This document shows, one piece after another, positions 47,013 to 56,094 of a stretch of 64,000 bases of DNA; position 1 is the stretch's first letter; the number at the start of each line of letters is the position of its first letter. Source of the stretch: Vibrio sp. Y2-5. GTDB lineage: Bacteria; Pseudomonadota; Gammaproteobacteria; Enterobacterales; Vibrionaceae. Both the position numbers and the translations under genes were made by a program. Where the stretch lies: the NCBI RefSeq assembly GCF_014596725.1, contig NZ_JACVEG010000005.1, positions 186,001 through 250,000 on the forward strand, written 5' to 3'. Below the pieces are notes generated by a model. The model had not been told where the DNA came from. It searched no databases and was given only the letters and a program-made list of their open reading frames with translations.

Positions 47013-49329
47013 AACTTACTTCTGTTTCGTCATTGTTCCAGTATTGGATTTCACGTAATGACATTGGGGGAGCTAAGAAGAAGCCTTGCAAGTAGTCACA
47101 GTTGTAACGAGTTAACCACTGTTGCATTTCTCGGCTCTCGATACCTTCTGCCGTTACTTTCATCATCTGAGAATGACAGAGTTGGATAAGAGGCTCAAGC
47201 ACTGACTGCTTACCTTTATCGATGATGGTTTCTAAGAAGCCTTGATCGAACTTAATACGCTTAATTGGATACTGAACCAGCTGAACAATCGAAGTATAAC
47301 CAGAACCAAAGTCATCAATAGTCAGGCTATAGCCTTGTTCAACCAAATCATACAGCAGTGGTATTGCTTTAGAATCGGCGGCGAAAGTTTCGGTGATTTC
47401 AAAATCTATCCAGTGAGGACGAATTTTGTATTTGCTCGCCTGCTCGCGAATGTAATCTGCCAAATCAACCGAGTTTAGTTCCGCAGAAGAGAGGTTGATT
47501 GAAATATGGATTGGGTAGTCAAACGTTGCTGACAGTGATGAAAACTCTTTAAACGCGTGAGTAATCACCCATCGGTCTATTTTGCCAAATAACCCTGTTT
47601 GTTCGGCAATAGGAATAAATTCTGTGGGTGATACTTCTCCGAGCTGTTCGGAATCCCATCTCAACAGCACTTCAAATCCGGCGACTTCCATGTTGTTGCA
47701 TGAGTAATAGGGTTGATAAACCAGCGAGAACTCTTGATCAAAATTTTCCATACGCAAAGCGCGCTCAACCGCATTTCTACGTTGAACTTGTTGATCGAGC
47801 TGCTTTGAGTAATGAGCAATTTGGTTTTTGCCCGCACTCTTCGCTTGGTACATAGCGGTATCGGCGTTAATGAGCAGGCTTTCTATGTCGATACCATCTT
47901 CTGGGTAAGTCGCAATACCAATACTGGCAGTGATAGGGAATCGTCCTAGAGGAGAATCGTGCTGCTCTTGTATCGGCTGTAACAGGCGCTGAGAAAACTC
48001 ATCGGCAAAATCAGATAAACGACTTGGCGCACAAATCAAAATAGCAAACTCATCCCCAGACAACCGAGAAGCAAGGCTGTAGACATGTTTATTGAGGTTA
48101 AACTCTTCAGAAAGTGAACGCACATGGCTGGCAAAACTGATCAGCAGCGAATCGCCGACTTGGTGACCATATTTATCGTTGACGTATTTGAAGTTGTCTA
48201 AATCGATATAGAGTACTTGAATGTGACTTTTCGTTGGCGATTCTCGCAGTGTCGTCTGCGCTTGAATCTGGAACTGATAGCGGTTGCATAACTTGGTTAA
48301 ATGGTCAAATTCAGCCAGCGTCTTTGTTTCTTGATAAGAGTTGTTAAGCTCTTTATACATATCGTAAAAACGCGACGACAGACGCCCAATTTCGTCTTTG
48401 GAACGAAGCTTTTCTATGTTGTTCCTTTGCTTGCTTTCTACTTCCTGAAGTTGTTTATCTAAACGTGAAATCGGGGTGATGACATGTCGGTAGAGCAAAA
48501 ATAACAACAGAACCAAACTAAACAAAGCCGAACCACCAAAAGCGGCCACAAGGTTTTGTCTAATATCATTGAGTTTATTTCGCATCAGCATTGGTGCTGG
48601 TGAAAGTGTAGCGTACATGCCCGGTTGAAGTTCGACCGTTTGGGTTAAGCCTTCTGAAAATAGTTGAGGTCTTTTACTAAAGAAAATCGGACTCTGGTTA
48701 TCAAACTCTAGTTTATTACGTAGTGCGTTAAACTCATTGAGGACGACGTAAACCACAATAAAAAAGATTCTGTCTCGGTTATAACTTAAAGGCGTTCCAA
48801 GGGTGCGCGTGTCCAATACATCGTAACGCACTAACACGCCTTCTCCGCTTGAGTTTTCGGTATAACTAATATCTGAGGTTTTTAAGGTTTGATTGAAGCG
48901 TTTTTTTACAAACTTGAACACCGTCGGGTCGATTTTACTGAATGGGTCTTCACTGTTGTCTGCAAAATAGAGAATGTTATTGTCGCCATCTAAGATGGAA
49001 AGAGACACGGAATCTCTTTCATTGGACTTCATGACGTTAAATGTTTTTTCAATATTCTCCGCTAGCTCTAACTCTCGGTATGGATTGTTATCGTGATCGA
49101 AATAGTGACGAATAATGTCGCTATTGGCGAGAGTAAAGGTGTAACTGCTCACGAGAGATTTGGTTTGTCGAAAATGGCTTGCGAGCTTCTCCATATCAAG
49201 CTGCAAATAGCTATCCATACGTTTAACCAGTGCGTCTTTTTGGCTATCGTAAATGAGATAACCTGACACGGCAGAGCTGAGGATGATCACCGGAGCGATC
49301 AGTAAAAGAATTCTATGGTTTAGCTTCAT
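46984..49329 (-). CDS. mbaA: GGDEF-EAL polyamine-signalling protein MbaA
   Basis: An inner-membrane c-di-GMP regulator that in V. cholerae interacts with NspS and responds to norspermidine and spermidine. The 781-residue protein has helices at about 7-27 and 261-281 with a periplasmic domain between, a HAMP-like region, a GGDEF domain with variant SGDEF (424-428), and an EAL domain with EVL (553-555). The downstream DDFGSGYTS and N-rich motifs are intact, so phosphodiesterase activity is likely. The gene overlaps nspS by 17 bp and yjjX by 29 bp. Confidence 0.92.
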   Translation of the reverse strand: MKLNHRILLLIAPVIILSSAVSGYLIYDSQKDALVKRMDSYLQLDMEKLASHFRQTKSLVSSYTFTLANSDIIRHYFDHDNNPYRELELAENIEKTFNVMKSNERDSVSLSILDGDNNILYFADNSEDPFSKIDPTVFKFVKKRFNQTLKTSDISYTENSSGEGVLVRYDVLDTRTLGTPLSYNRDRIFFIVVYVVLNEFNALRNKLEFDNQSPIFFSKRPQLFSEGLTQTVELQPGMYATLSPAPMLMRNKLNDIRQNLVAAFGGSALFSLVLLLFLLYRHVITPISRLDKQLQEVESKQRNNIEKLRSKDEIGRLSSRFYDMYKELNNSYQETKTLAEFDHLTKLCNRYQFQIQAQTTLRESPTKSHIQVLYIDLDNFKYVNDKYGHQVGDSLLISFASHVRSLSEEFNLNKHVYSLASRLSGDEFAILICAPSRLSDFADEFSQRLLQPIQEQHDSPLGRFPITASIGIATYPEDGIDIESLLINADTAMYQAKSAGKNQIAHYSKQLDQQVQRRNAVERALRMENFDQEFSLVYQPYYSCNNMEVAGFEVLLRWDSEQLGEVSPTEFIPIAEQTGLFGKIDRWVITHAFKEFSSLSATFDYPIHISINLSSAELNSVDLADYIREQASKYKIRPHWIDFEITETFAADSKAIPLLYDLVEQGYSLTIDDFGSGYTSIVQLVQYPIKRIKFDQGFLETIIDKGKQSVLEPLIQLCHSQMMKVTAEGIESREMQQWLTRYNCDYLQGFFLAPPMSLREIQYWNNDETEVSYEECNYRFS

Positions 49330-50362
49330 GTTGTTTGATCAGGCTGTTGATGATTTTCGCCCGCTGACTCAAATTGGATGAAGAAAGCTGACTGTCAATG
49401 ATGCTTTGTGCTAGCAAATCATCAGTAAGTAAAATGTCTTTATCGTTGATGTAGCTGTCTGGCATTAAATCCAAAGCCTTAACGTTCGGTGTTGCTGCTT
49501 TGATATCCTGGGCATTCATTGCTGCTATTTCTGGCTGCATCAAAAAATCTAGAAATAGTTTAGCTTGCTGTTTGTTGTGGGAAGAGTGGCTTACTGCCAA
49601 GCAATCCACCCAGATATAAGGTTTGCCTTCTGGAAGTACGAAGTCCCAATCTTCATTGTCGAAATAGCGATTGAGAGAAAACTGGTCTCCGCTATAACTT
49701 ACCGCCATATATAAATCGTTATTGTTGCTATGGCTGCGAACATAACTTAGTGCGTATTCGTAAGTCAGAATATCCGGGGTAGCCGCTTCAAGTTTTGTAT
49801 AAGCTTTTTTTAGATCTTCGATTGATGCTGTCAGCGGTGATAGGTTCAGGCTGTAAAGTGCCGGAAGTAATGTTTCTACACTGTCTTCCAATAAGCCCAC
49901 ATGGCCTTTCATTTTTTCATCGATATCGACCAATTCACGCCATTGAGTTGGTGGATGAGATACTTTACTTTTACGATAAGCGATACCGACATATCCCCAG
50001 AAATAAGGCACGCTATTCGTGCCACAAGCCTTCTGCCACACTGGGGCGTTATTTTGGTTCGCATCGAATGAAGAGAGGTTTTCAAACTTATCTTGATGAG
50101 AGAAAAGCTGGGCAGACACATTGTCTAAAATCACCACGTCAAATGGGATCTCCTCACTGCTCAGCATGAATAGGCTGCGTTCATCATCGTTGTCAAAGTG
50201 GTAGAAGTTAAGCTTTATATCGTAACTTTTGTTCCACGCCTCAACGACCCTTGGAGAAATGGTATCTTCCCAAAGGTAAATGTTTAGCTCTGAAGCAATC
50301 ACATGACTACTGAGACCAGTAGCGCCGAGCATAAGGGAGATGAGTCGTCCTATCTTCACCAC
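49313..50362 (-). CDS. nspS: Periplasmic polyamine sensor NspS
   Basis: A PotD-like solute-binding protein acting as a signalling partner of MbaA instead of a transport component; no ABC transporter genes adjoin it. The 349-residue protein has a signal peptide (about 1-24), begins the mature part with ELNIYLWEDTISPRVVEAW, and has PYFWGYVGIAYR and aromatic ligand-site residues (YSGDQF, WVDCLAVS). The start is a GTG at 50362 behind AAAGGCGC. It overlaps mbaA by 17 bp. Confidence 0.88.
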   Translation of the reverse strand: MVKIGRLISLMLGATGLSSHVIASELNIYLWEDTISPRVVEAWNKSYDIKLNFYHFDNDDERSLFMLSSEEIPFDVVILDNVSAQLFSHQDKFENLSSFDANQNNAPVWQKACGTNSVPYFWGYVGIAYRKSKVSHPPTQWRELVDIDEKMKGHVGLLEDSVETLLPALYSLNLSPLTASIEDLKKAYTKLEAATPDILTYEYALSYVRSHSNNNDLYMAVSYSGDQFSLNRYFDNEDWDFVLPEGKPYIWVDCLAVSHSSHNKQQAKLFLDFLMQPEIAAMNAQDIKAATPNVKALDLMPDSYINDKDILLTDDLLAQSIIDSQLSSSNLSQRAKIINSLIKQHEAKP

Positions 50363-50524
50363 AAATAATGCGCCTTTTATGACTTTAAGGAATTGTTTTC
50401 CCTGTGTTCGTTTTCAAAACACTCAATAGCACACTAATTGATCTGAACTAAATTGTATAACTTTTTCTGTATCATAAAGTTCTAATATGCAACTTCGGTC
50501 AAACTAGGCGCAATAGTTTGATTT

Positions 50525-50549
50525 AAGTACGGTTAACTTAACCGTACTT
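50525..50549 (-). terminator. Hairpin at the pheA 3' end
   Basis: A 25-bp element with perfect 12-bp arms (AAGTACGGTTAA and its complement) spans the pheA stop codon. On the minus strand it is followed only by AAATCAAAC, so termination efficiency is uncertain. Confidence 0.6.
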
Positions 50550-51708
50550 GAGTTGGTTTAACATTCTCACTCGGATAGCAACCAAGGACTTTCAGGTGCT
50601 TGGTTAATTTAGTTAACTCAGCAAGCGCCTGTTGCATATTTTCAGAATCCAGATGAGCTTCCAAATCGACATAGAACATCTCTTCCCATGGATTACCCAT
50701 AATAGGTCGTGATTCTAGTTTGGTCATATTGATGCCGAAACGCTGAAGTACCAGAAGTGTCGCAACCAGTGAGCCAGCTTCTTGTGATGTGGACATAATC
50801 AAGGTCGTTTTCGCTGGGATCTGTGTTGATACTTCGACAGGTTTACGGGCTACAACGATAAAGCGAGTGTGGTTCTCAGTTTGGTTAGCAATGTTGCTTT
50901 GAATTGTCTGAAGACCATAGAGTTTACCACTTGACGCATTGCCAATAGCGGCAACATCATCTCGGTTTAACTCCTGCACTTTTTTCATTGCGTCGGCAGT
51001 GCTTGCGCATGTTTTCAGTTGTACGCCTTTAAGGCGACTTAGGAACTCGCTGCATTGCTGATGTGGTTGAGGATGTGAATAGAGTATCTTTAGGTCTTCT
51101 AAGCGAATATCTTTTGTGGCAACCAGACAGTGCTCAATAGGCTGAGTGATTTCACCAACAATGTATAAGGTTGTGTGTTGAAGCAGGTCATAGACTTCGT
51201 TGATAGAGCCTGAACTGGTGTTTTCAATTGGAAGCACACCATAGTCGGCATGCCCTGATTCCACCGTTTTAGTCACTTCTTTGAATTGATCGCAGTTGAG
51301 TTCTACAAGCTCAGTATTCTTACGGCTGAAATATTCGCGAGTGGCAAGATGCGAGTATGAACCTTTTGAACCAAGGAAGGCCACTCGTGCCAGTGGTTTT
51401 CTGCTTTGAGGGTTAGCTAAGTTCTGTAAATAAGTTTGTTGCAGCAGTACAGAGTCTTCGATGATGGTATGGAAAAGCTTGGTAATGAACTGTGCATCAA
51501 GATGGTATTTGTCTTTACCTGAGTTGATCAGCTTAACAAGTAGCTGTTGTTCTCGAACGGCATCTCGAACGGGTTTTGATGTTTCTACTTTGCTTTTTGC
51601 GACTTCAATACTGAGACTACGTCGTTCTGAAAGCAGGCTTAATAATTGGTCGTCAAGTTCGTTGAGTCTTAAACGAATCTCATCGAGAGAGTACTGTCTG
51701 TCTGTCAT
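50533..51708 (-). CDS. pheA: Chorismate mutase/prephenate dehydratase (P-protein)
   Basis: A bifunctional enzyme for phenylalanine synthesis. The 391-residue protein has an N-terminal chorismate mutase (RLRLNELDDQLLSLLSERRSLS), a prephenate dehydratase domain (ARVAFLGSKGSYSH, YGVLPIENTSSGSINEVYDLL) and an ACT regulatory domain (about 300-380) with ESRPIMGNPWEEMFYVDLE, the Phe-binding type. It is controlled by the leader peptide and attenuator upstream. Confidence 0.96.
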   Translation of the reverse strand: MTDRQYSLDEIRLRLNELDDQLLSLLSERRSLSIEVAKSKVETSKPVRDAVREQQLLVKLINSGKDKYHLDAQFITKLFHTIIEDSVLLQQTYLQNLANPQSRKPLARVAFLGSKGSYSHLATREYFSRKNTELVELNCDQFKEVTKTVESGHADYGVLPIENTSSGSINEVYDLLQHTTLYIVGEITQPIEHCLVATKDIRLEDLKILYSHPQPHQQCSEFLSRLKGVQLKTCASTADAMKKVQELNRDDVAAIGNASSGKLYGLQTIQSNIANQTENHTRFIVVARKPVEVSTQIPAKTTLIMSTSQEAGSLVATLLVLQRFGINMTKLESRPIMGNPWEEMFYVDLEAHLDSENMQQALAELTKLTKHLKVLGCYPSENVKPTQVRLS

Positions 51709-51724
51709 TGAAAATTATCCTTAT

Positions 51725-51748
51725 AAAAAAACCTCCCAGTGGGAGGCT
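51725..51748 (-). terminator. pheA attenuator
   Basis: Minus-strand CCTCCC and GGGAGG pair around ACT, extended by A-T and G-T pairs, and are followed by seven T. It lies between the leader peptide and pheA, the place of the attenuation terminator. Confidence 0.88.
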
Positions 51749-51797
51749 TTCTGTTCGTTTTTGACTTTTTTTTCTTAAACGACTTAGCCTCCAAAAG

Positions 51798-51845
51798 TTA
51801 TTGGAGAAAAAAGAAGTCAAAAAAGAACAGTTGAGTTTGTGTCAT
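51798..51845 (-). CDS. pheL: pheA leader peptide
   Basis: A 15-codon frame reads MTQTQLFFFDFFFLQ, with six phenylalanines in two runs of three. It lies between the promoter (51875-51903) and the attenuator hairpin (51725-51748). Ribosome stalling at Phe codons when charged tRNA-Phe is scarce would block the terminator. The composition and placement make the call firm though the frame is tiny. Confidence 0.9.
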   Translation of the reverse strand: MTQTQLFFFDFFFLQ

Positions 51846-51874
51846 TGTTTTGTTCAAGTCGTTAAGATAGTCTC

Positions 51875-51903
51875 ACAATAAGCAAGGCAGCATAGGGCGT
51901 CAA
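51875..51903 (-). promoter_or_regulatory. Sigma-70 promoter of pheL-pheA
   Basis: Minus-strand TTGACG (51898-51903), 17 bp spacer, TATTGT (51875-51880), about 30 bp upstream of the leader peptide. Confidence 0.8.
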
Positions 51904-51905
51904 GC

Positions 51906-51930
51906 AAAAAAATAGCGCCCGAAGGCGCTA
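51906..51930 (-). terminator. Terminator of raiA
   Basis: TAGCGCC-TTCG-GGCGCTA followed by seven T on the minus strand, right after raiA and just upstream of the pheA promoter. Confidence 0.9.
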
Positions 51931-51946
51931 ATTCTAAACCTATGTA

Positions 51947-52273
51947 TTATTCCTTTTCTTCTTCTAATTCTGGTTTATCAGATCGTCTTGCTTCTGGTTT
52001 ATGACGAAGCTTGTTCAATTGGCGTTCTAGTTTCTGTTCAACTTCGTTGACGGCCGCGTACAAATCTTCGTGAACAGCGGAAGCAACTAATTGTCCTTTT
52101 GGTACCGTTACTGTTGCTTCGAACTTCTTCTGTTTGTTGGGTTCTTCACTAAAGCTACATTGGCAACTTGTAATGTCTACTTGCCATTTCTCTAGTTTTT
52201 TTAATTTACTCTCAATGTGGTCACGGATTGCAGAGGTAATGTCGATGTTTTTACCAGTAATATTCATTTTCAT
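51947..52273 (-). CDS. raiA: Ribosome-associated inhibitor/hibernation factor
   Basis: A 108-residue HPF/RaiA-family protein that binds idle ribosomes at the A/P sites. It has the beta-alpha-beta-beta-beta-alpha fold with MNITGKNIDITSAIRDHIESKL and HEDLYAAVNEVEQKLERQL, and an acidic C-terminal tail. The tail and its location next to pheA favour RaiA (YfiA) over short HPF. Confidence 0.88.
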   Translation of the reverse strand: MKMNITGKNIDITSAIRDHIESKLKKLEKWQVDITSCQCSFSEEPNKQKKFEATVTVPKGQLVASAVHEDLYAAVNEVEQKLERQLNKLRHKPEARRSDKPELEEEKE

Positions 52274-52574
52274 AATGCTTTTTCCTCTGTGTCATCCCTC
52301 ATGGGTTAACTCCAGATTACCCATTCCCAAATAAAAAATAGTGATATAGATCACTATTTTTTGTGGGGTATTTCTGATCGCTTTTAAACGTGATCTCCCG
52401 CAAAGTGTTGCCTTGATGAGGGTAAAAAAAGCTTGTGATTTTGTTGTTTATGACTACATTTAGAGAGGTAGCTTACTGAAAATTCATCCATTTTTAGGGA
52501 GCTAATTCGGCCTTTCAAACATCTCTGATTATTTCCTGAACAACACTGATTTGCGATTGGAGTCACTTAGCCAA
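52274..52574. other. Intergenic region upstream of raiA
   Basis: This gap of 301 bp between mltF and raiA contains the long dyad at 52333-52362. The rest shows no gene or hairpin I can assign. Confidence 0.6.
52333..52362. promoter_or_regulatory. Long dyad, candidate CRP site upstream of raiA
   Basis: Two perfect 13-bp arms around ATAG. The core GTGATATAGATCAC differs from the CRP core GTGATCTAGATCAC at one central base. It lies 60 bp upstream of raiA. Because runs of six A and six T flank it, it could instead terminate mltF transcripts. Confidence 0.5.
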
Positions 52575-54050
52575 TCATTCTTTGTTGTTTGCCTGTGAAT
52601 CGACTCCCCCAACAGCATTCAGTGTAGCGGTTAAACTTTCCTCTTTTGCTTGCTTGAGCTGTTCCAGCTGTTTGTAAACCACGTAATATCGACTGATGTT
52701 TGCTACGTAAGTAACTGGCTCAGCGCTGATGTTTCTTCGAGTTATCACCTCGACATTTTTGAACCAGACATTCGGATTAAAGCCGTGCTTTGCGGCCAGT
52801 CGACGCATTCTATTGATATTTGCGGGTCCCGCGTTATAAGCAGCTAGCGCGAAATAAACCTGGTTGTCTTCACTTATATCTGGATCTGAAAAATATCGAT
52901 CTTTTATGAAGCGCATATATTTCACACCCGCATGGATATTGTTTGAGACCTTCTCTATGTTTTTGATATTGACGTTCGGATCTCTCGCCGTGCTTGGCAG
53001 AACTTGCATTATGCCTACGGCTCCTTTGTGTGACACTTTTCGCTGGTCAAAACCGGACTCCTGAAATCCTTGTGCCGCCATCATTAGGTACTCGAACTCA
53101 TATTTATTGGAGTACTCAGTGAATAGTTTCGCGAGCTCATCAAGACGTTTAAGTTTGGCTGGATTGAGTGCTTTGGTTAGCCAACGAGTATCGTCGATGT
53201 ATTTGCTGTATATGACATTACCTAGCAAAGTGCCTGATTTGGCTGTTCTCAGATAACCGTTTACGATCTTTTTGAGTTCTGGAGAGTTCTTGCGCATCGC
53301 CCATGCGATTTGACCATTTTCTCTCAGCGGCAATTCGGTGTGCGCTTTTATGTCTTCCATAACATGTAGCCACATTTCAGCTTTGTGGCTATCGAGTACG
53401 GTCGCTGGGATATGTCCGGAATTAACCATTTCCAATAGTTCGTAGTCTTGCAGAGCTTCTTCAACGAAATGAATTTTTATTGGCTTCAAGCTTTGCAAAA
53501 TCAACGAATTGTTTATTTTTTCTAAGCTCTCCATATAGCTAGAGCTGGCTCTGACCCAAATCTCTTTACCAGAGAGCTGAGTCAAAATGGTGATATCCGG
53601 ATAACTCTTGTTGGTGACAATCAGTTCTTGGATATCTTTTATAAGAGGTGTACTGAAATCGACCTTTTTTAAGCGTTCAGGCGTAATTGTGAGGTTTGCC
53701 ACCGCTATGTCTGCTAAGCCGGATTGGACAGAAGGAATTAGATCATCTCTAAGAACGGGGATAACCTGAATGTGTACATAAGGAGCTTGTTTTTTGAGGT
53801 CCTTTTCGAAGTGATACAAAAGTTCGGCACCGATACCTTTCGGGCGACCCGCCTCCACGTAATAAAATCCTAAGTCAGCAGACACAACCACTCGAATAAC
53901 CCCTTTCTCTTTGAGAATAGGCCAGTCACCTTGGTATGGTTTATCACTTAGAGGTGATAATTCAATGCTGCTTGCTGGGAGGCTGAGAAGCAAAATAAAC
54001 AGGCTTACAACACCTCGTTGTAACCAACGCAAAATGCGGCTCCTTTGCAT
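52575..54050 (-). CDS. mltF: Membrane-bound lytic transglycosylase F-like protein
   Basis: A peptidoglycan lytic transglycosylase of 491 residues. After a signal sequence (about 1-29) comes a periplasmic-binding-protein type 3 domain (about 48-290, with GIGAELLYHFEKDL and SGLADIAVANLTIT) and then a lysozyme-like SLT domain with catalytic E331 in QGFQESGFD, GAVGIMQVLP and AAYNAGPANINRMR. The PBP3-SLT order is that of MltF. The signal sequence lacks a lipobox. Confidence 0.88.
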   Translation of the reverse strand: MQRSRILRWLQRGVVSLFILLLSLPASSIELSPLSDKPYQGDWPILKEKGVIRVVVSADLGFYYVEAGRPKGIGAELLYHFEKDLKKQAPYVHIQVIPVLRDDLIPSVQSGLADIAVANLTITPERLKKVDFSTPLIKDIQELIVTNKSYPDITILTQLSGKEIWVRASSSYMESLEKINNSLILQSLKPIKIHFVEEALQDYELLEMVNSGHIPATVLDSHKAEMWLHVMEDIKAHTELPLRENGQIAWAMRKNSPELKKIVNGYLRTAKSGTLLGNVIYSKYIDDTRWLTKALNPAKLKRLDELAKLFTEYSNKYEFEYLMMAAQGFQESGFDQRKVSHKGAVGIMQVLPSTARDPNVNIKNIEKVSNNIHAGVKYMRFIKDRYFSDPDISEDNQVYFALAAYNAGPANINRMRRLAAKHGFNPNVWFKNVEVITRRNISAEPVTYVANISRYYVVYKQLEQLKQAKEESLTATLNAVGGVDSQANNKE

Positions 54051-54113
54051 TCAGTTCTATCGGCTTGAATAAAGATAAGCTTATGAACAAAAGGAGAAAT
54101 CAGCAAATAGAAA

Positions 54114-54142
54114 TAAAAGAGCCACTGTAAAACAGTGGCTCA
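54114..54142 (-). terminator. Terminator of bamD
   Basis: GAGCCACTGT and ACAGTGGCTC pair on the minus strand around a TTT loop, followed by TTTTATTT. Confidence 0.82.
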
Positions 54143-54172
54143 TGTGAAGCGGGTATTTGAATCTAGGCTGGA

Positions 54173-54901
54173 TTATTTTTCCGGGTTCAACTGAATTAAC
54201 TTTTCAGTACGAGCTACCGAGTCTTCTAAGCCTAATTCTTTATAGGCGGCAAGTTGAATCTGGAGCGATTTTCTCGCTGCTTCGGTATCAGGGTAGGTTT
54301 TTTGCAGTTCCTGACAACGCTTAATCGCAGCAATCCATGCTTCTCTGCGTAAGTAAAAATCGGCGGTTGCTAGGTCGTATTCCGCAAGACGGTTTTTAAG
54401 CGCAAACATTCTGCGTTGTGAATCTTCTGCGTATGGGCTGTCCGGGTAACGTTGCAGCAGCTTTTTAAAATCAGCAAAAGCCGCTTTTACTGGCTCTGGA
54501 TCGCGGTCGCTACGATCAATATTAAATAAATCGTGCATAAAGTTACGATCTTGAGCCATATGCGTTAAGCCACGCATGTACAGCACCCAGTCCATTTTTT
54601 CATGAGTTGGGTTTAGGCGGCTAAAGCGTTCGATGGTTGCTAAGCCAAGAGCAAGGTCATCATTTTTGTAATAAGCATAAATCAGATCAAGTTGAACCTG
54701 CTCAGAGTAAGCACCAAATGGATAACGTGAATCCAAAGCTTCCAGTTTTTCTATGGCGGTTAACCAGTTACCACTTTGTAATGATGATTGAGCTTCGGTG
54801 TAGAGCTCAGAAGGTGGTACGTCAGGGACGATGTTATCTTTGCTTGAACAACCGAATAATAGTGATAGTGCAAGCAAGCCTGATAAAGTTTGGTATTTCA
54901 T
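54173..54901 (-). CDS. bamD: Outer-membrane assembly lipoprotein BamD
   Basis: An essential TPR lipoprotein of the BAM complex inserting beta-barrel proteins. The 242-residue protein has the lipobox LLFGC (cysteine about 18), PSELYTEAQSSLQSGNWLTAIEKLEALDSRYPFGAYSEQVQLDLIYAYYK and later TPR units, including PDSPYAEDSQRRMFALKNRLAEYDL. It is divergent from rluD. Confidence 0.95.
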   Translation of the reverse strand: MKYQTLSGLLALSLLFGCSSKDNIVPDVPPSELYTEAQSSLQSGNWLTAIEKLEALDSRYPFGAYSEQVQLDLIYAYYKNDDLALGLATIERFSRLNPTHEKMDWVLYMRGLTHMAQDRNFMHDLFNIDRSDRDPEPVKAAFADFKKLLQRYPDSPYAEDSQRRMFALKNRLAEYDLATADFYLRREAWIAAIKRCQELQKTYPDTEAARKSLQIQLAAYKELGLEDSVARTEKLIQLNPEK

Positions 54902-55104
54902 GTCAGGAGTGGGTTCCTTGAAAATAAAGCATCTTAAAGCTGGAGCAGCTGTTTTAAGCCAGAAAAATAGTTTCTTGTTTTAGCTTGAACAACAGGGCTC
55001 CTCAAATCGTTTGGTTACTTTCTCTTTCGTAACAGATACAATGGCGGACATTATTTTATCCATACTAGTGAGTATTAGTCTCACGGTTTTTAAAAAAGTT
55101 CGAT

Positions 55105-56079
55105 ATGGCTCAGCAGATTGAATTAACTCAAACAGTAAAAGATAGCCAGCTTGGTCAACGTTTAGATCAAGCCGTGGCTGAATTGTTCGCCGATTTTTCT
55201 CGTTCACGTCTGAAAGAGTGGTTACTTGACGGCAAAATAACAGTAGATGGACAAGTTGTCACTAAACCGCGCACGAAAGTGATGGGCGGCGAAGAGATCA
55301 CTGTACAAGCTGAACTAGAAGATGAAGTTCGTTGGGAAGCACAAGACATCCCATTGGATATCGTTTACGAAGATGACGATATTATCGTTATCAACAAACC
55401 ACGTGACTTTGTTGTTCACCCAGGTGCAGGTACGCCAGATGGCACAGTGCTAAATGCATTGTTGTTCCACTATCCGCCAATTGCAGAAGTACCACGAGCA
55501 GGTATTGTGCATCGTCTGGATAAAGATACAACTGGTCTGATGGTGGTAGCGAAGAATGTACCTGTACAGACTCGTTTGGTTCGTGAACTGCAAAAACGTA
55601 ACATTACCCGTGAATATGAAGCTATTGCGATTGGTAAGATGACCGCTGGTGGCATGATCGACAAACCAATTGGCCGCCATTCAACCAAACGTACTTTGAT
55701 GGCAGTATCTCCAATGGGTAAACCAGCGGTGACTCACTATCGTGTAGCAGAGCATTTCCGCGAACATACACGTATTCGTCTTCGTCTAGAAACGGGACGT
55801 ACGCACCAGATCCGTGTACATATGTCTTATTTGCAGCATCCTTTGTTAGGTGATACGGCTTACGGCGGACGTGCACGTATTCCAAAAGGCGCGTCTCAAG
55901 AGTTAACGGATATGATTCGTAACTTTGATCGACAAGCGCTACACGCTGTTATGCTGAAATTCAAGCACCCAGCTACAGGGGAAGAAATGGAGTTTCACGC
56001 ACCAGTGCCAGAAGATATGGTGACTATGACCGAAGCATTGCGTGCGGATGCACAAGAGAACAAAACGGAAGAGTATTAA
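55105..56079 (+). CDS. rluD: 23S rRNA pseudouridine synthase RluD
   Basis: Makes pseudouridines 1911, 1915 and 1917 in helix 69 of 23S rRNA. The 324-residue protein has an N-terminal S4 domain (QRLDQAVAELFADFSRSRLKEWL) and a synthase domain with catalytic aspartate in RAGIVHRLDKDTTGLMVVAK and the ETGRTHQIRVHMSYLQHPLLGD block. The divergent bamD and the following pgeF-clpB match E. coli order. Confidence 0.95.
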   Translation: MAQQIELTQTVKDSQLGQRLDQAVAELFADFSRSRLKEWLLDGKITVDGQVVTKPRTKVMGGEEITVQAELEDEVRWEAQDIPLDIVYEDDDIIVINKPRDFVVHPGAGTPDGTVLNALLFHYPPIAEVPRAGIVHRLDKDTTGLMVVAKNVPVQTRLVRELQKRNITREYEAIAIGKMTAGGMIDKPIGRHSTKRTLMAVSPMGKPAVTHYRVAEHFREHTRIRLRLETGRTHQIRVHMSYLQHPLLGDTAYGGRARIPKGASQELTDMIRNFDRQALHAVMLKFKHPATGEEMEFHAPVPEDMVTMTEALRADAQENKTEEY

Positions 56080-56094
56080 TCTGCGGGTTATAAG

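Noticed and set aside
49795..50169. Plus-strand frame of 124 codons opposite nspS
   Set aside because: Shadow frame with no family match.
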